Counted from the stretch's first letter, positions 24,380 through 32,876 are shown. The stretch: 64,000 bases of DNA from Cryobacterium arcticum (GCF_003185895.1 NZ_QHLY01000012.1:434001-498000), one strand, 5' to 3'. Numbers and translations: made by a program. The notes: generated by a model not told the origin, from the letters alone.

Positions 24380-24953
24380 GGAAGGTCTCCAGCTGCCGCA
24401 TCTGCAGCACCATCCACGGGCTGAACGCGAAGGGGCTGGTCAGAACCGACTGGCGCAGGGCCTCGGGGTCGGTCCAGGTGTATTCCATCACCTCGTCGGG
24501 GTTGGGCAGCGGGTCGCCGACGGCCCGGGCCAGGTAGACCGGGCAGACCTCGTTCTCCACGATGCCGCTGCTGTCGGTGGCCCGGTAGCGAAACAGGGGC
24601 AGGGCGAGGTCGATGCTCGACAGGTCGAGACCGAGTTCGAATTCCGCGCGGCGGTGCACGGCGTCGGTCAGCGTCTCGGCCGGAGCCGGGTGGCCGCAGA
24701 ACGAGTTCGTCCACACGCCGGGCCAGGTCTTCTTGGTCAGGGCGCGGCGGGTGATCAGGACTTCGCCGCGCTCATTGAAGACGTAGCAGGAGAAGGCCAG
24801 ATGAAGGGAGGTATCGGCGCCGTGCACACTGTTCTTGGGTGCGGTGCCGATTTCGTTGCCGTCATCGTCGAGCAGTACGACGAGATCGTCCATCAACTCA
24901 TGCTCGACGAGGTCGGTGTCAACAAGTTCGATGGTGCGTTCACCTGCGTGCAT
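24372..24953 (-). CDS. idi: Isopentenyl-diphosphate delta-isomerase, type 1
   Basis: A 193-aa NUDIX-type isomerase started at ATG 24953 with GAAGGAG well placed upstream. It interconverts IPP and DMAPP. The catalytic Cys is in TNSFCGHP (Cys86), and the active-site Glu region is NEVCPVYLA. Residues 50-80 (LHLAFSCYVFNERGEVLITR) are typical. As first gene of the crt operon it provides DMAPP for both GGPP synthesis and the C50-forming prenyl transfer. Divergent from a MarR-family gene. Confidence 0.93.
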   Translation of the reverse strand: MHAGERTIELVDTDLVEHELMDDLVVLLDDDGNEIGTAPKNSVHGADTSLHLAFSCYVFNERGEVLITRRALTKKTWPGVWTNSFCGHPAPAETLTDAVHRRAEFELGLDLSSIDLALPLFRYRATDSSGIVENEVCPVYLARAVGDPLPNPDEVMEYTWTDPEALRQSVLTSPFAFSPWMVLQMRQLETFRA

Positions 24954-24996
24954 CACGGGACTCCTTCTCGTGCAGCCAAGATACCGGAAAAAGTAC

Positions 24997-25009
24997 CTAA
25001 CCGAGTTAG
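24997..25009. promoter_or_regulatory. Inverted repeat between idi/crt operon and the MarR gene, likely operator
   Basis: CTAAC-CGA-GTTAG is a perfect 5-bp inverted repeat with a 3-bp centre. It lies in the 73-bp divergent region, 44 bp upstream of the idi ATG and 17 bp upstream of the MarR ATG. MarR-family dimers usually bind such short palindromes over the promoters of their own gene and its divergent partner, so one site could control both directions. Confidence 0.6.
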
Positions 25010-25026
25010 CGATATTCGAGGCTAGC

Positions 25027-25632
25027 ATGTACATCATGCCCCGAGACGACCCCGCAGCCACGGAACCCCGCCGCACACGACCCGGCAGCTTCTGGTACCC
25101 GGTCGAGGAAGCGGGTACCGGCAGCGCCATCGAGGTGCTGCGGGCGGTGCGCCGGTTCCGGGTCGCCGATCTGGCCATGCGCAACAAGGCCCGCACCGAC
25201 ATGGACATGAACGACAGCGACCTGGTGGCCCTGCGGCACCTGATCGCTGCGGGGGAGCGGCACGAAACGATCGGTCCCAAGGACCTCAGCGTGCACCTGG
25301 GCATCACGTCCGCCGCGACCGCCAAGCTGCTGAGCCGGCTCGAGGGCGCCGGCCGGTTGCGCCGGGAGCCGCATCCGAGCGATCGTCGGGCGCAGGTGCT
25401 GCATGCCACGGTCAGTGCCTACGAGGAGGTGCGCCAGGTGCTGGGTTCGGCGCACCGGCGGATGCTCGACGCCGCAGAGAAACTCACCGCCGCCGAACAG
25501 CTGGCCGTCGTGCGGTTCCTCGATGAGCTCAGCGGAGCCATGGCCGAACCGGACGAGGCTGACGAGTCGGGGGAACCTGCCGACGACACCCCCGTCGACC
25601 AGCCGGATGCCGGCAGCCCCGCGCAGCACTAA
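25027..25632 (+). CDS. MarR-family regulator, CrtR-like
   Basis: A 201-aa regulator from ATG 25027 (MYIMPRDDP); the longer frame runs through the divergent idi gene and is not real. The winged-helix core is visible: LVALRHLIAAGERHETIGPK, then DLSVHLGITSAATAKLLSRL with EGAGRLRREPHPSDRR, the beta-wing. The C-terminal 30 residues are acidic. In Corynebacterium a MarR-type protein, CrtR, is encoded divergently from the crt operon and represses it until GGPP accumulates. Position and family make the same role likely here. No sequence alignment was possible. Confidence 0.85.
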   Translation: MYIMPRDDPAATEPRRTRPGSFWYPVEEAGTGSAIEVLRAVRRFRVADLAMRNKARTDMDMNDSDLVALRHLIAAGERHETIGPKDLSVHLGITSAATAKLLSRLEGAGRLRREPHPSDRRAQVLHATVSAYEEVRQVLGSAHRRMLDAAEKLTAAEQLAVVRFLDELSGAMAEPDEADESGEPADDTPVDQPDAGSPAQH

Positions 25633-25673
25633 CGTAGGACCATTGCCCGTGCAGGCGGGATACCCCGCGGCAG

Positions 25674-25679
25674 TAAAGT
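25674..25679 (+). promoter_or_regulatory. -10 element of a candidate leaderless apt promoter
   Basis: TAAAGT at 25674-25679 is followed by six bases and then GTG 25686. No ribosome-binding site fits between, so the apt mRNA is probably leaderless. Confidence 0.45.
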
Positions 25680-25685
25680 TGGTCG

Positions 25686-26213
25686 GTGACCCAAACAGCT
25701 GCCCAGCACGTGAACACCCTGCTCGCCTCGTACCCCGACTTCCCGCTTCCCGGAATCCTGTTCCGTGACCTCAACCCCGTCTTCGCCGACGCGGTGGCAT
25801 TCCGGGCCATCATCGACGAGCTGGCCGAGAAGCACCGCGGGCAGTTCGACGCCGTCGCGGGCATCGAGGCGCGCGGCTTCCTCCTGGCGGCCGGCATCGG
25901 CTACGCCGCCCAGTGTGCAGTCCTGGCCGTGCGCAAGGGCGGCAAGCTGCCCGGCACGGTGCTCACCGAGGAATACGACCTCGAATACGGCTCGGCCCGG
26001 CTCGAACTCGAGGTGGGCCAGCTGCCCGCCGGCTCCCGGGTGCTGATCGTCGACGATGTGCTGGCCACCGGTGGCACCGTCGCGGCAACGGCCCGCCTCG
26101 TGGAGCGCGCCGGCTACGTCACCGTCGGCGTGGGCGTGGTGCTCGAACTGGCCGACCTCGACGGCCGCAGTCGGGTCGGCGCTGTGCCGGTGCACACCAT
26201 CGTCGCGGTCTGA
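25686..26213 (+). CDS. apt: Adenine phosphoribosyltransferase
   Basis: A 175-aa type I phosphoribosyltransferase of the usual APT length. It converts adenine and PRPP to AMP. The N-terminal FPLPGILFRDLNPVFAD and the AGIEARGFLLAAGI block (about residues 57-70) are APT-specific; the PRPP loop is RVLIVDDVLATGGTVAATAR (about 118-137). GTG 25686 is supported by the leaderless promoter. It is separated from the convergent deoC gene by a palindrome and a terminator. Confidence 0.95.
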   Translation: MTQTAAQHVNTLLASYPDFPLPGILFRDLNPVFADAVAFRAIIDELAEKHRGQFDAVAGIEARGFLLAAGIGYAAQCAVLAVRKGGKLPGTVLTEEYDLEYGSARLELEVGQLPAGSRVLIVDDVLATGGTVAATARLVERAGYVTVGVGVVLELADLDGRSRVGAVPVHTIVAV

Positions 26214-26261
26214 CCGGCCTGACCGCGTCCCGCGTCCCGCCTCCCGTTTTCCGCCTCCGTC

Positions 26262-26327
26262 TTCTGTTGCCGGTGCGGACGATTGCGGCCGGTGCGCCGG
26301 GAGCATGTGTCCGCTCTGGCAACAGAA
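26262..26327. repeat. Long interrupted palindrome at the apt/deoC junction
   Basis: Arms TTCTGTTGCC (26262-26271) and GGCAACAGAA (26318-26327) are a perfect 10-bp inverted repeat. Inside, GCGGAC (26275-26280) and GTCCGC (26309-26314) continue the pairing after a symmetrical 3-base bulge. The whole could fold into one extended hairpin. It overlaps neither gene. It resembles in layout, and partly in sequence (TGCCGGTGCGGACGA), the palindrome at 48172-48231. Confidence 0.6.
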
Positions 26328-26328
26328 A

Positions 26329-26364
26329 GCCCGCCTGCCTCCTCGAGTGAGGCGGCAGGCGGGC
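26329..26364 (-). terminator. Intrinsic terminator of deoC
   Basis: GCCCGCCTGCC (26329-26339) and GGCAGGCGGGC (26354-26364) form a perfect 11-bp GC-rich stem with a 14-base loop. On the minus strand it is followed by TTTCTGTT, which fits a terminator for deoC. It may also stop apt transcripts from the other side. Confidence 0.7.
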
Positions 26365-26399
26365 GGATGCCGGCGGCGGGGGAGCGCCGCCGGGTCGGC

Positions 26400-27122
26400 T
26401 CAGTAGGCGGCGGGGTTCGCCGGCGCCTCGACCACGGCGCCGGAGAGCACGGCTTTCGTACCGGAGACGCCGAGGCGGCTGGCGCCGGCCTCGATCATGG
26501 CGAGGGCGTCGGCGTGGCTGCGCACGCCGCCCGAGGCCTTGACGCCGAGGGCGTCGCCCACGGTTTCGCGCATCAGGCGCACGGCGTGCACCGTGGCGCC
26601 GCCGGTGGGGTGGAATCCGGTGGAGGTCTTGACGAAGTCGGCGCCGGCGTTCACCGCGGCACGGCACACGCCCACGATCTCATCGTCGGTGAGCGCGGCC
26701 GACTCGATGATCACCTTGAGCAACAGCGGTGCGGGGATCTCGGCGCGCACGGCGCTGATGTCTGCCTCGACCAGGTCGAACCGGCCGGCCTTGGCCGCTC
26801 CGACGTCGATCACCATGTCGACCTCGTCGGTGCCCTGCGCCACCGACAGGGCGGCCTCAGCTGCCTTGATCGCGCTGGCGTGCTTGCCGCTCGGGAAACC
26901 GCAGACCACGGCGACCTTGAGGTCGGCGTCGACGGGGATGGTCAGGGGCAGCATCGACGGTGATACGCAGACCGAGTACACACCGAGTTCAACGGCCTCG
27001 GCGATGAGGGCGGCGACATCGGCCTGGGTGGCTTCGGGCTTGAGCAGGGTGTGGTCGATGTACCGGGCCAGGGCGGCGGCGTCGAGGGCGGCGCCGGATG
27101 AGGCGGAGGTGGAAGAGGTCAT
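26400..27122 (-). CDS. deoC: Deoxyribose-phosphate aldolase
   Basis: A 240-aa class I aldolase that splits 2-deoxyribose 5-phosphate into glyceraldehyde 3-phosphate and acetaldehyde. The Schiff-base lysine is in [14 protein letters not shown], and the second key lysine is in [32 protein letters not shown] near the N-terminus is the usual DeoC opening. The N-terminal 15 residues are Ser/Ala-rich. It is a nucleoside-salvage gene convergent with apt. The divergent NUDIX gene starts 110 bp away. Confidence 0.95.
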   Translation of the reverse strand: MTSSTSASSGAALDAAALARYIDHTLLKPEATQADVAALIAEAVELGVYSVCVSPSMLPLTIPVDADLKVAVVCGFPSGKHASAIKAAEAALSVAQGTDEVDMVIDVGAAKAGRFDLVEADISAVRAEIPAPLLLKVIIESAALTDDEIVGVCRAAVNAGADFVKTSTGFHPTGGATVHAVRLMRETVGDALGVKASGGVRSHADALAMIEAGASRLGVSGTKAVLSGAVVEAPANPAAY

Positions 27123-27232
27123 GCTCGCTGTCCTTTGGGTGGGGCGGTGGGGTATCCGCCGGGCTCGATCTTACCGCCGTGCGCTCCGGGCTGCCGGGCG
27201 AGGTCCGCCCCCGCATACGGCATGCTTAAGCA

Positions 27233-27682
27233 ATGAGCGGCAGTGGTGATGCGTGGGTCTACGGCCCGGATGGTGCCAGGTTCTGGGGCCTGTACGGGGC
27301 CGCCGGCCTGCTCGTGCATCATCGCGAGCGCGGTGTCCTCCTGCAGCACCGCGCCGTGTGGAGCCACCACGGTGATACCTGGGGAGTTCCGGGCGGCGCG
27401 CGGCACGAGAACGAGAGCGCCCTGGAGGCCGCCCTGCGCGAGGCCGGTGAGGAGGCCGGTGTGCCGGCGCACCTCCTTCGGGTGAGCTTCACCTCGGCGA
27501 TCGACCTCGGGTTCTGGTCGTACACCACCGTTGTGGTCGAGGCGCTGGAGTTCTTCGAGCCGGTGATCAGCGACACCGAGAGCATCGCCCTGCGCTGGGT
27601 TCCGCCGCAGGAGGTCGAACTGTTGCCGTTGCACCCGGGCTTCGCCGCCAGCTGGCCGGCCCTGCGCGACCGCCTGGTCTGA
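27233..27682 (+). CDS. NUDIX hydrolase
   Basis: A 149-aa protein with a complete NUDIX box: GGARHENESALEAALREAGE followed by EAGV (about residues 54-77), in which G, E, REA, EE and G are all present. It hydrolyses a nucleoside diphosphate linked to another moiety; the substrate cannot be assigned. CATGCT lies six bases before the ATG, which may be a leaderless -10 element. It is convergent with the TetR gene (24-bp gap). Confidence 0.88.
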   Translation: MSGSGDAWVYGPDGARFWGLYGAAGLLVHHRERGVLLQHRAVWSHHGDTWGVPGGARHENESALEAALREAGEEAGVPAHLLRVSFTSAIDLGFWSYTTVVVEALEFFEPVISDTESIALRWVPPQEVELLPLHPGFAASWPALRDRLV

Positions 27683-27706
27683 CCGGGCTCTGACCGCGCT
27701 TCGGCC

Positions 27707-28273
27707 TCAGGACGGATCGGCAGCGATCCCGCGGACGAGGATCCGGTGGAGCGCGCGAACCGCGGCTTCCGCTTGGGCGTCGGGTCTGCCACTGAACGCT
27801 GTCATCGCCATCATGCCGACACGCACGTCGTCCGTCGTCACATCCGGTCTCAGCCGGCCGGCCGCACGCGCCGTGGCGACGAGTCGGTGCAGAGCCTCGC
27901 CGTGCGCCTGGCGGGCCTGGGCGAAGGGTACGTCCCCGGCCGGACTGTCGAGCAGCACGCGGAGAAGCCCGGGATGCTCGATCTGCACCTCCGCGAACCA
28001 GGCCAGCACTTTCGTCAAACCGGTCCACGGATCGGGTTCAGCCACCGCCAGCTGCATGGCCCGGGTGCAGGCGGCGACCTGCTCCGCCAGGACGGCTTCG
28101 ATGAGATCGTTTTTCGTCGGGAAATGCCGGTAGGCGGTGGCGATGCCCAGCCCGGCCTCGCGAGCAATCGCCCGCATGGAGACCCCCAGACCGTCCTGGC
28201 GGAGGGCGCGTGCGGCGGCCGTGGTGAGGCGGAGGCGATTGTGTTCCCGGTCGAGGCGGGGTGCGCGAGTCAT
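27707..28273 (-). CDS. TetR-family transcriptional regulator
   Basis: A 188-aa regulator from ATG 28273 (MTRAPRLDREHNRLRLTTAA); a GTG at 28294 is an alternative start. The helix-turn-helix is SMRAIAREAGLGIATAYRHF, followed by PTKNDLIEAVLAEQ, typical TetR. The ligand-binding C-terminus is not diagnostic. It is divergent from an MDR oxidoreductase gene, whose expression it probably controls through the palindromes at 28302-28326. Confidence 0.9.
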   Translation of the reverse strand: MTRAPRLDREHNRLRLTTAAARALRQDGLGVSMRAIAREAGLGIATAYRHFPTKNDLIEAVLAEQVAACTRAMQLAVAEPDPWTGLTKVLAWFAEVQIEHPGLLRVLLDSPAGDVPFAQARQAHGEALHRLVATARAAGRLRPDVTTDDVRVGMMAMTAFSGRPDAQAEAAVRALHRILVRGIAADPS

Positions 28274-28301
28274 CTCAGCCACGGTCCGTCTCACTTCTCG
28301 T

Positions 28302-28326
28302 CGATCCGGATCGGGTGTTCCGGAAC
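28302..28326. promoter_or_regulatory. Two adjacent perfect palindromes in the tetR/MDR divergent region
   Basis: CGATCCGGATCG (28302-28313, 12 bp) and GTTCCGGAAC (28317-28326, 10 bp) are both perfect palindromes centred on CCGG, 14 bp centre to centre. They lie between the TetR start (28273) and the oxidoreductase start (28369). Adjacent palindromes here are good candidates for TetR-dimer operators. Confidence 0.55.
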
Positions 28327-28368
28327 GTGCCTACTGTAGCCCGATCAGCTCTCACGAAAGGCATCATC

Positions 28369-29325
28369 ATGTTCGCAGTCCAGTTCGACCGGCACGGCCC
28401 TGCTTCTGTTCTTTCCCTCGCCGAACGGGAGATGCCCGCTGTGCCGGCGGGCTGCGTGCTGGTACACGTGCGCGCGGCCGGTGTCTCACCGGTCGACGTC
28501 GCCCTGCGCGCCGGCGGAACACCGGTGGCCGCGTCGCTGCACCTGCCGCACATCACCGGCATCGACGCGGCCGGCGTGGTCGTGGGGATCGGTGCCGGCC
28601 TGAGCGATGTGACGCTGGGCGACGAGGTCTTCGGCACTGTCCTGCTGACCGAGTTCGGTGGTGCTGCGGCTGAGTACGCTGTTCTCGCCCTGTGGGGAGC
28701 GAAGCCCGCCGCGTGGTCCTGGGCGGAGGCGGGAGCCGCCGGTTCTGCCGTCGAGACCGCGACTCGTGCACTGGACCTGCTCGACATCGTTCCCGGCGCA
28801 GTCGTGATCGTCGAAGGCGCAGCCGGCGGGGTCGGCTCGATGGCGGCGCAGCTCGCCGCCGCACGGGGTGCCCGGGTGTTCGGGACCGCACGGCAGGAGT
28901 CGCTGCACATCGTGGCGTCGCTGCCGGGTATCACGCCGGTGCGCGCGGGCGACGACTGGAGCGATACCTTCGGTCCTCTCGGTATCCACCGCGCCGATGC
29001 CGCCCTGGACGCGAGCGGAGCCGGCGTTCTGGGCGCCCTGGTCGAGGCCACCGGCAGCGCGCACACCGTAGTCACGATCGCCGACCCGACGGCAGCGGAA
29101 CACGGCGTTCGCCTGACCCGCGGTGTGCTCGCGGGCGAATCCACCGGCAACCACGGTCTGCGTTCCCTGGCGGCTCTCGCTGAACGCACCGGCGTGCGTG
29201 TGCTGCTGCGCGGTAGCTTTCCGTTCGGAGAGGCCGCCGCCGCGCACGCCGCCGCGGAGGTACGGCCGCGCTGGGGCAAGGTCGCGCTGGTCAACGACCA
29301 GCCCCGGGCCTCACCGCTTGGCTAG
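28369..29325 (+). CDS. Zinc-free MDR oxidoreductase (quinone-reductase type)
   Basis: A 318-aa medium-chain dehydrogenase/reductase from ATG 28369, with gaaagg 8 bases upstream. The N-terminal GroES-like part contains VHVRAAGVSPVDVALRAGG (about 29-47) and GIDAAGVVVGIGAG. The NADPH-binding motif is VEGAAGGVGSMAAQLAAARG at about residue 147. There are no zinc ligands, as in quinone oxidoreductases. It probably reduces a quinone or enone compound, possibly the TetR inducer. Its stop overlaps the convergent DUF1295 stop by 3 bp. Confidence 0.88.
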   Translation: MFAVQFDRHGPASVLSLAEREMPAVPAGCVLVHVRAAGVSPVDVALRAGGTPVAASLHLPHITGIDAAGVVVGIGAGLSDVTLGDEVFGTVLLTEFGGAAAEYAVLALWGAKPAAWSWAEAGAAGSAVETATRALDLLDIVPGAVVIVEGAAGGVGSMAAQLAAARGARVFGTARQESLHIVASLPGITPVRAGDDWSDTFGPLGIHRADAALDASGAGVLGALVEATGSAHTVVTIADPTAAEHGVRLTRGVLAGESTGNHGLRSLAALAERTGVRVLLRGSFPFGEAAAAHAAAEVRPRWGKVALVNDQPRASPLG

Positions 29326-30185
29326 AGCCGCTCGCCGGACGGCGGCGCGTTCTCGGCCACCGGGACCCGGCGTTTGGGTGCCAACGGCACGAGCGGCCAC
29401 ACCTCGCGGCGGTAGGCCGCATAGCCCGGATGCCGTTCCATCGAGATATTCTCGGTGAAGGCGATCGACCCGGCGAACAGCAGCGTCAGCAGCACCGCAC
29501 CCAGCGTGCCCGCCTGCAGGATGCTGCCGGCGGCGATGGCGCCGAACCCGGCCACGAGCCACCACTGTGCGATCTCGAAGAAGTAGTTCGGGTGCCGGGA
29601 ATACCGGAACAACCCGCCGCGCAGGAAGCCGGGGTCGGCGTCGCCGCGGGCGCGCCGCTGCAGGCGGTCGCGCTGGAACTTCCACTGCTGCTGGTCGGCG
29701 ATGGTCTCCCCGGCCAGGCAGGCCAGGAACAGCACCGTCAGAACGAGGTCGCCGGCGCCGAACGGTGTGCCGGGGTTCTGCAGGGCGACCCAGGCCGGCA
29801 GGGTGATCAGCAGCAACAACAGGTTCTGGTAAATCGAGATGAAGAACAGGTTGAAGGCGGCGAACTGACGCCGGCTCAGCCGCCGGCGAATCGCCGCCCA
29901 CCGGTAGTCCTCTCCGCCGGGCCGGTAGCCGCCCTTGCGAGCGAAGTTCAGGGTGAGCCGCACGCCCCAGAGCGTGCCCAGCACGGCCAGCACCACCAGC
30001 CGGGCGTCGGCCAGGCCGCCGACCGCAGCGAACACCCAGAGGTACACCGGCGGCAGCAACGACCAGGCCCGGTCGACCCAGGAGTACTCCCGGGTCAGCA
30101 CCGCCAGCAGCCTGGTGCCGAGGCTGGCGGCCGCGAACACGGCCGAGCAGATCAACAGCGCAGCGGATGCACCGGTGTCAGCCAT
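29322..30185 (-). CDS. DUF1295 / steroid-5-alpha-reductase-like membrane protein
   Basis: A 287-aa polytopic protein from ATG 30185 (MADTGASAALLICSAVFAAA); the longer frame runs into the upstream ligD gene. It has about seven hydrophobic segments and the family signature GGLFRYSRHPNYFFEIAQWW (about residues 190-209), with FTENISMERHPGYAAYRREV near the end. The family is related to isoprenylcysteine methyltransferases and steroid 5-alpha-reductases; the substrate is unknown. It lies 22 bp downstream of ligD on the same strand, so they may be co-transcribed. Confidence 0.85.
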   Translation of the reverse strand: MADTGASAALLICSAVFAAASLGTRLLAVLTREYSWVDRAWSLLPPVYLWVFAAVGGLADARLVVLAVLGTLWGVRLTLNFARKGGYRPGGEDYRWAAIRRRLSRRQFAAFNLFFISIYQNLLLLLITLPAWVALQNPGTPFGAGDLVLTVLFLACLAGETIADQQQWKFQRDRLQRRARGDADPGFLRGGLFRYSRHPNYFFEIAQWWLVAGFGAIAAGSILQAGTLGAVLLTLLFAGSIAFTENISMERHPGYAAYRREVWPLVPLAPKRRVPVAENAPPSGERL

Positions 30186-30207
30186 CAGTCGTCCTTCCTC
30201 TCCCGAT

Positions 30208-32862
30208 TCAACCGTCGGCGCCGTGGCGGCTCTGTTCCTCACGCACCACGTCGGCCGGCGCCTTGTCCGGCCGGAGACCCCGCCAGCTCGGGTGCCGCAG
30301 CCGACCAGACGGCGTCCACTCGCTGAACTCGGCCTCACCCACCAGCACGGGCTCCACCCACACCGCGTCAGCGGCATCGGCCGCCGGCACATCGTCGAAG
30401 GGGCTGTCGGTGCGGGCCAGCTCGTCGAGCCGGCGGCGCAGGGCCGTGAGGTCGCGGTCGCGAAAACCGGTGCCGATCCGGCCGGCGTAGCGCAGCGGCG
30501 CCGGCCCGGTCTCGCCGGCCGCCCGTTCGGCGGGGATCCCCACCAGCAGTGAACCCAGCGTGCTGCCGCGGTGGCCGTTGCCGGGCCGCCAGCCGCCGAT
30601 CACCACCTCCTGCGCCTTCACGTGCTTGATCTTCACCCACCGGTCGGTGCGGCGCCCGCTCTGGTAGCTGCTTCCGTTCTGCTTGGCGATCACCCCCTCG
30701 AGGCCGAGCCTGGCACTGGTGGCGAGCGCGTCGGCCGCGGCGCCGTCGAACGCCGGCGGCACCTGCACGGTACCCGTGGCCGTGACGTGCTCCTCCAGCG
30801 CCCGGCGACGCACCGAATAGGGCTGGTCAACCGCCGCCACACCGTCGTGCTCGAGCAGGTCGAAGACGAAATAATGCACGGGAGCACCCTGCCGGGCCCG
30901 CCGCACATCGCGTTCGTCGGTGAGTCCGAGCCGGGTCTGCAGCCGGGAGAAGTCGGGGCGATTGCGGCGGTCCAGCGCCACCACCTCACCGTCGAGCACG
31001 GCGCTGTGCTGGCCGAGGGCGTTCCGCAGGTCGTCGACCAGTTCGGGGAACGAGGCGGTCACATCGTTGCCGTTGCGGGTCAGGAACCGCACCGCGCCAT
31101 CCGGCCCGCCGTCGAGGTAGGCGAGCATACGGATGCCGTCCCACTTCATCTCGTACGCCCAGCCGGAGTCCGGCGAGAGATCCGCCGGGCTGCCCGACCG
31201 GGCGAGCATGGGGGAGTACGCGGTGCGGGCGGCCACCGTGGCGGGGGCGGCCACCTCGGCCGGAGCGCTCACCGCGCCGGCCGCAGAGCCGGGCTTGGGC
31301 TTCATCAGATGGATCAACCAGTTACGGGAGTCCGCGCCGCCGGTGCGGATCAGCGCGTATTCGCGTTCGGCCCCGGCCAGACCACCGTCCGGCCGGCCGT
31401 GCAGGGTCACGATCACCTCGTCGTCCCGCCATTTCTCGACCGAGTAGGTGCCGGAGTCCCAGATCGTCATGCTGCCTGCCCCGTATTCCCCGGCCGGAAT
31501 GTCGCCGGAGAACTCGAGGTACTCGAGCGGGTGGTCTTCGGTGTGCACGGCGAGGTGGTTATGGGTGGGATCGGTCGGCACACCCTTCGGCAGCGCCCAC
31601 GAGGCCAGCACACCGTCATGCTCGAGCCTGAGGTCGAAGTGCAGGGCGCGGGCGTGGTGCTCCTGGATCACGAACGCGGCACCGCCGACTCCCGGCCCAC
31701 CCGTCGGCGCGGCGTCCGGCACCGGCTCCGGCGTGCGGCCGGCGTCGCGCTTGCTGCGGTACGTGTGGAGCCGGTCCTCTGTCTGTCCGGTAGAGGAACC
31801 AGCGCCGGCCGACCGGGCCCGGGGCGCCTTCTCGTCGATGGCATCGGCCACCACCGCCAGCGGGTCGCGCCCGCGCTCCAGACGTTTCAACACCTGCCGA
31901 TAGTCGAGCTGCTCCAACCCCGGCGCCTCGAGTTCGCGCCAGGTTCGCGGTGCCGCCACGAACGGCCGCATCAGGCCGCGCAGGCTGTACGGCGCAATCG
32001 TGGTCTTGTTGGCGCTGTTCTGGCTCCAGTCCACGAACACCTTGCCCGGTCGCAGCGACCGGGTCATCGCGCTGAGCACTTCGCCGGGGTGGTCGGCTTC
32101 CAGCGCCCTGGCCAGCTCGTGCGCCACTTGGCTCACCTGCTCGGAGCTGTGGCTGCCGTCCAACGCCGCGTACAGGTGGATGCCCTTGCTGCCGCTGGTG
32201 ACCGGCATAGTGTCCAGCCCCATGTCCAGCAGCAGCGCCCTGGCCCATCTGGCCACCTCCGCGCATTCGGCCAGGCCCACACCCTCGCCCGGGTCGAGGT
32301 CGAGCACGAGCCGGTCGGGGGAGGCTGGTGCACCGGCGGCGTCGAACCGCCACTGCGGCACGTGCACCTCGAGGGTGCCGATCTGGGCCAGCCAGGTGAG
32401 GGTGGCCAGGTCGTTCACCAGCGGGTAGACCGTGCTGTGCGCCTTGTGCGCCACCTCCCGGCGCTCCACCCAGGCCGGGGTGCCGTCGCCCAGATTCTTC
32501 TGGAAGAACACCTGCCCGGGCTCGTCGGCGGTGCCGACCCCGTGCACCCAGCGCTTGCGGGTGGCCGGCCGATCCTGGGCGTGCCGGATGAGCGCATCCG
32601 CCACTGCCGCGTAGTAACCCAGGATGTCGGCCTTGGTGGTGCCGGTCTCCGGGTACATCACCTTCTCCAGATGGGTCAGGGTCACCCGGCGGCCGCCCAC
32701 GGTGACGACCTCGCGGCGCGCGGCGGATGCCTCCGGCGCGCGCCCGTTTCGCGCGGCGTGCCCGTCTGCCCCTCTGCCGGCTGCCATGCCCCCAGCTTGC
32801 TCCGCCGGGGCCGGATGGTCCAGCACCAGCATGTTCGGGCTCGATGGCGCTAGTGTCACCAC
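30208..32862 (-). CDS. ligD: Multifunctional NHEJ DNA ligase LigD (Pol-PE-Lig order)
   Basis: An 884-aa protein combining three NHEJ domains in the mycobacterial order. Residues about 55-340 form the archaeo-eukaryotic primase-like polymerase, with the metal-binding motif LVLDLDPGEGVG and the later VFVDWSQNSANKTT. About 390-510 is the 3'-phosphoesterase, with IQEHHARALHFDLRLEHDG. About 550-860 is the ATP-dependent ligase, with the nucleotidyl-lysine motif EMKWDGIR (Lys573). The start is uncertain: GTG 32862 or 32859, or ATG 32832 or 32787, because the first 50 residues are not conserved. Divergent from ku. Confidence 0.95.
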   Translation of the reverse strand: MVTLAPSSPNMLVLDHPAPAEQAGGMAAGRGADGHAARNGRAPEASAARREVVTVGGRRVTLTHLEKVMYPETGTTKADILGYYAAVADALIRHAQDRPATRKRWVHGVGTADEPGQVFFQKNLGDGTPAWVERREVAHKAHSTVYPLVNDLATLTWLAQIGTLEVHVPQWRFDAAGAPASPDRLVLDLDPGEGVGLAECAEVARWARALLLDMGLDTMPVTSGSKGIHLYAALDGSHSSEQVSQVAHELARALEADHPGEVLSAMTRSLRPGKVFVDWSQNSANKTTIAPYSLRGLMRPFVAAPRTWRELEAPGLEQLDYRQVLKRLERGRDPLAVVADAIDEKAPRARSAGAGSSTGQTEDRLHTYRSKRDAGRTPEPVPDAAPTGGPGVGGAAFVIQEHHARALHFDLRLEHDGVLASWALPKGVPTDPTHNHLAVHTEDHPLEYLEFSGDIPAGEYGAGSMTIWDSGTYSVEKWRDDEVIVTLHGRPDGGLAGAEREYALIRTGGADSRNWLIHLMKPKPGSAAGAVSAPAEVAAPATVAARTAYSPMLARSGSPADLSPDSGWAYEMKWDGIRMLAYLDGGPDGAVRFLTRNGNDVTASFPELVDDLRNALGQHSAVLDGEVVALDRRNRPDFSRLQTRLGLTDERDVRRARQGAPVHYFVFDLLEHDGVAAVDQPYSVRRRALEEHVTATGTVQVPPAFDGAAADALATSARLGLEGVIAKQNGSSYQSGRRTDRWVKIKHVKAQEVVIGGWRPGNGHRGSTLGSLLVGIPAERAAGETGPAPLRYAGRIGTGFRDRDLTALRRRLDELARTDSPFDDVPAADAADAVWVEPVLVGEAEFSEWTPSGRLRHPSWRGLRPDKAPADVVREEQSRHGADG

Positions 32863-32876
32863 ACCCCTCTGGTGTG
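32860..32876. promoter_or_regulatory. Inverted repeat in the ligD/ku divergent region
   Basis: CACACC (32860-32865) and GGTGTG (32871-32876) are a perfect 6-bp inverted repeat with a 5-base centre. It lies at the beginning of ligD and 40 bp upstream of ku. It could be a shared operator or a chance repeat. Confidence 0.35.

Noticed and set aside
30186..30392. Longer start of the DUF1295 gene up to 30392
   Set aside because: The extra part lies inside ligD and is Arg/Thr-rich; ATG 30185 begins a normal membrane-protein N-terminus.
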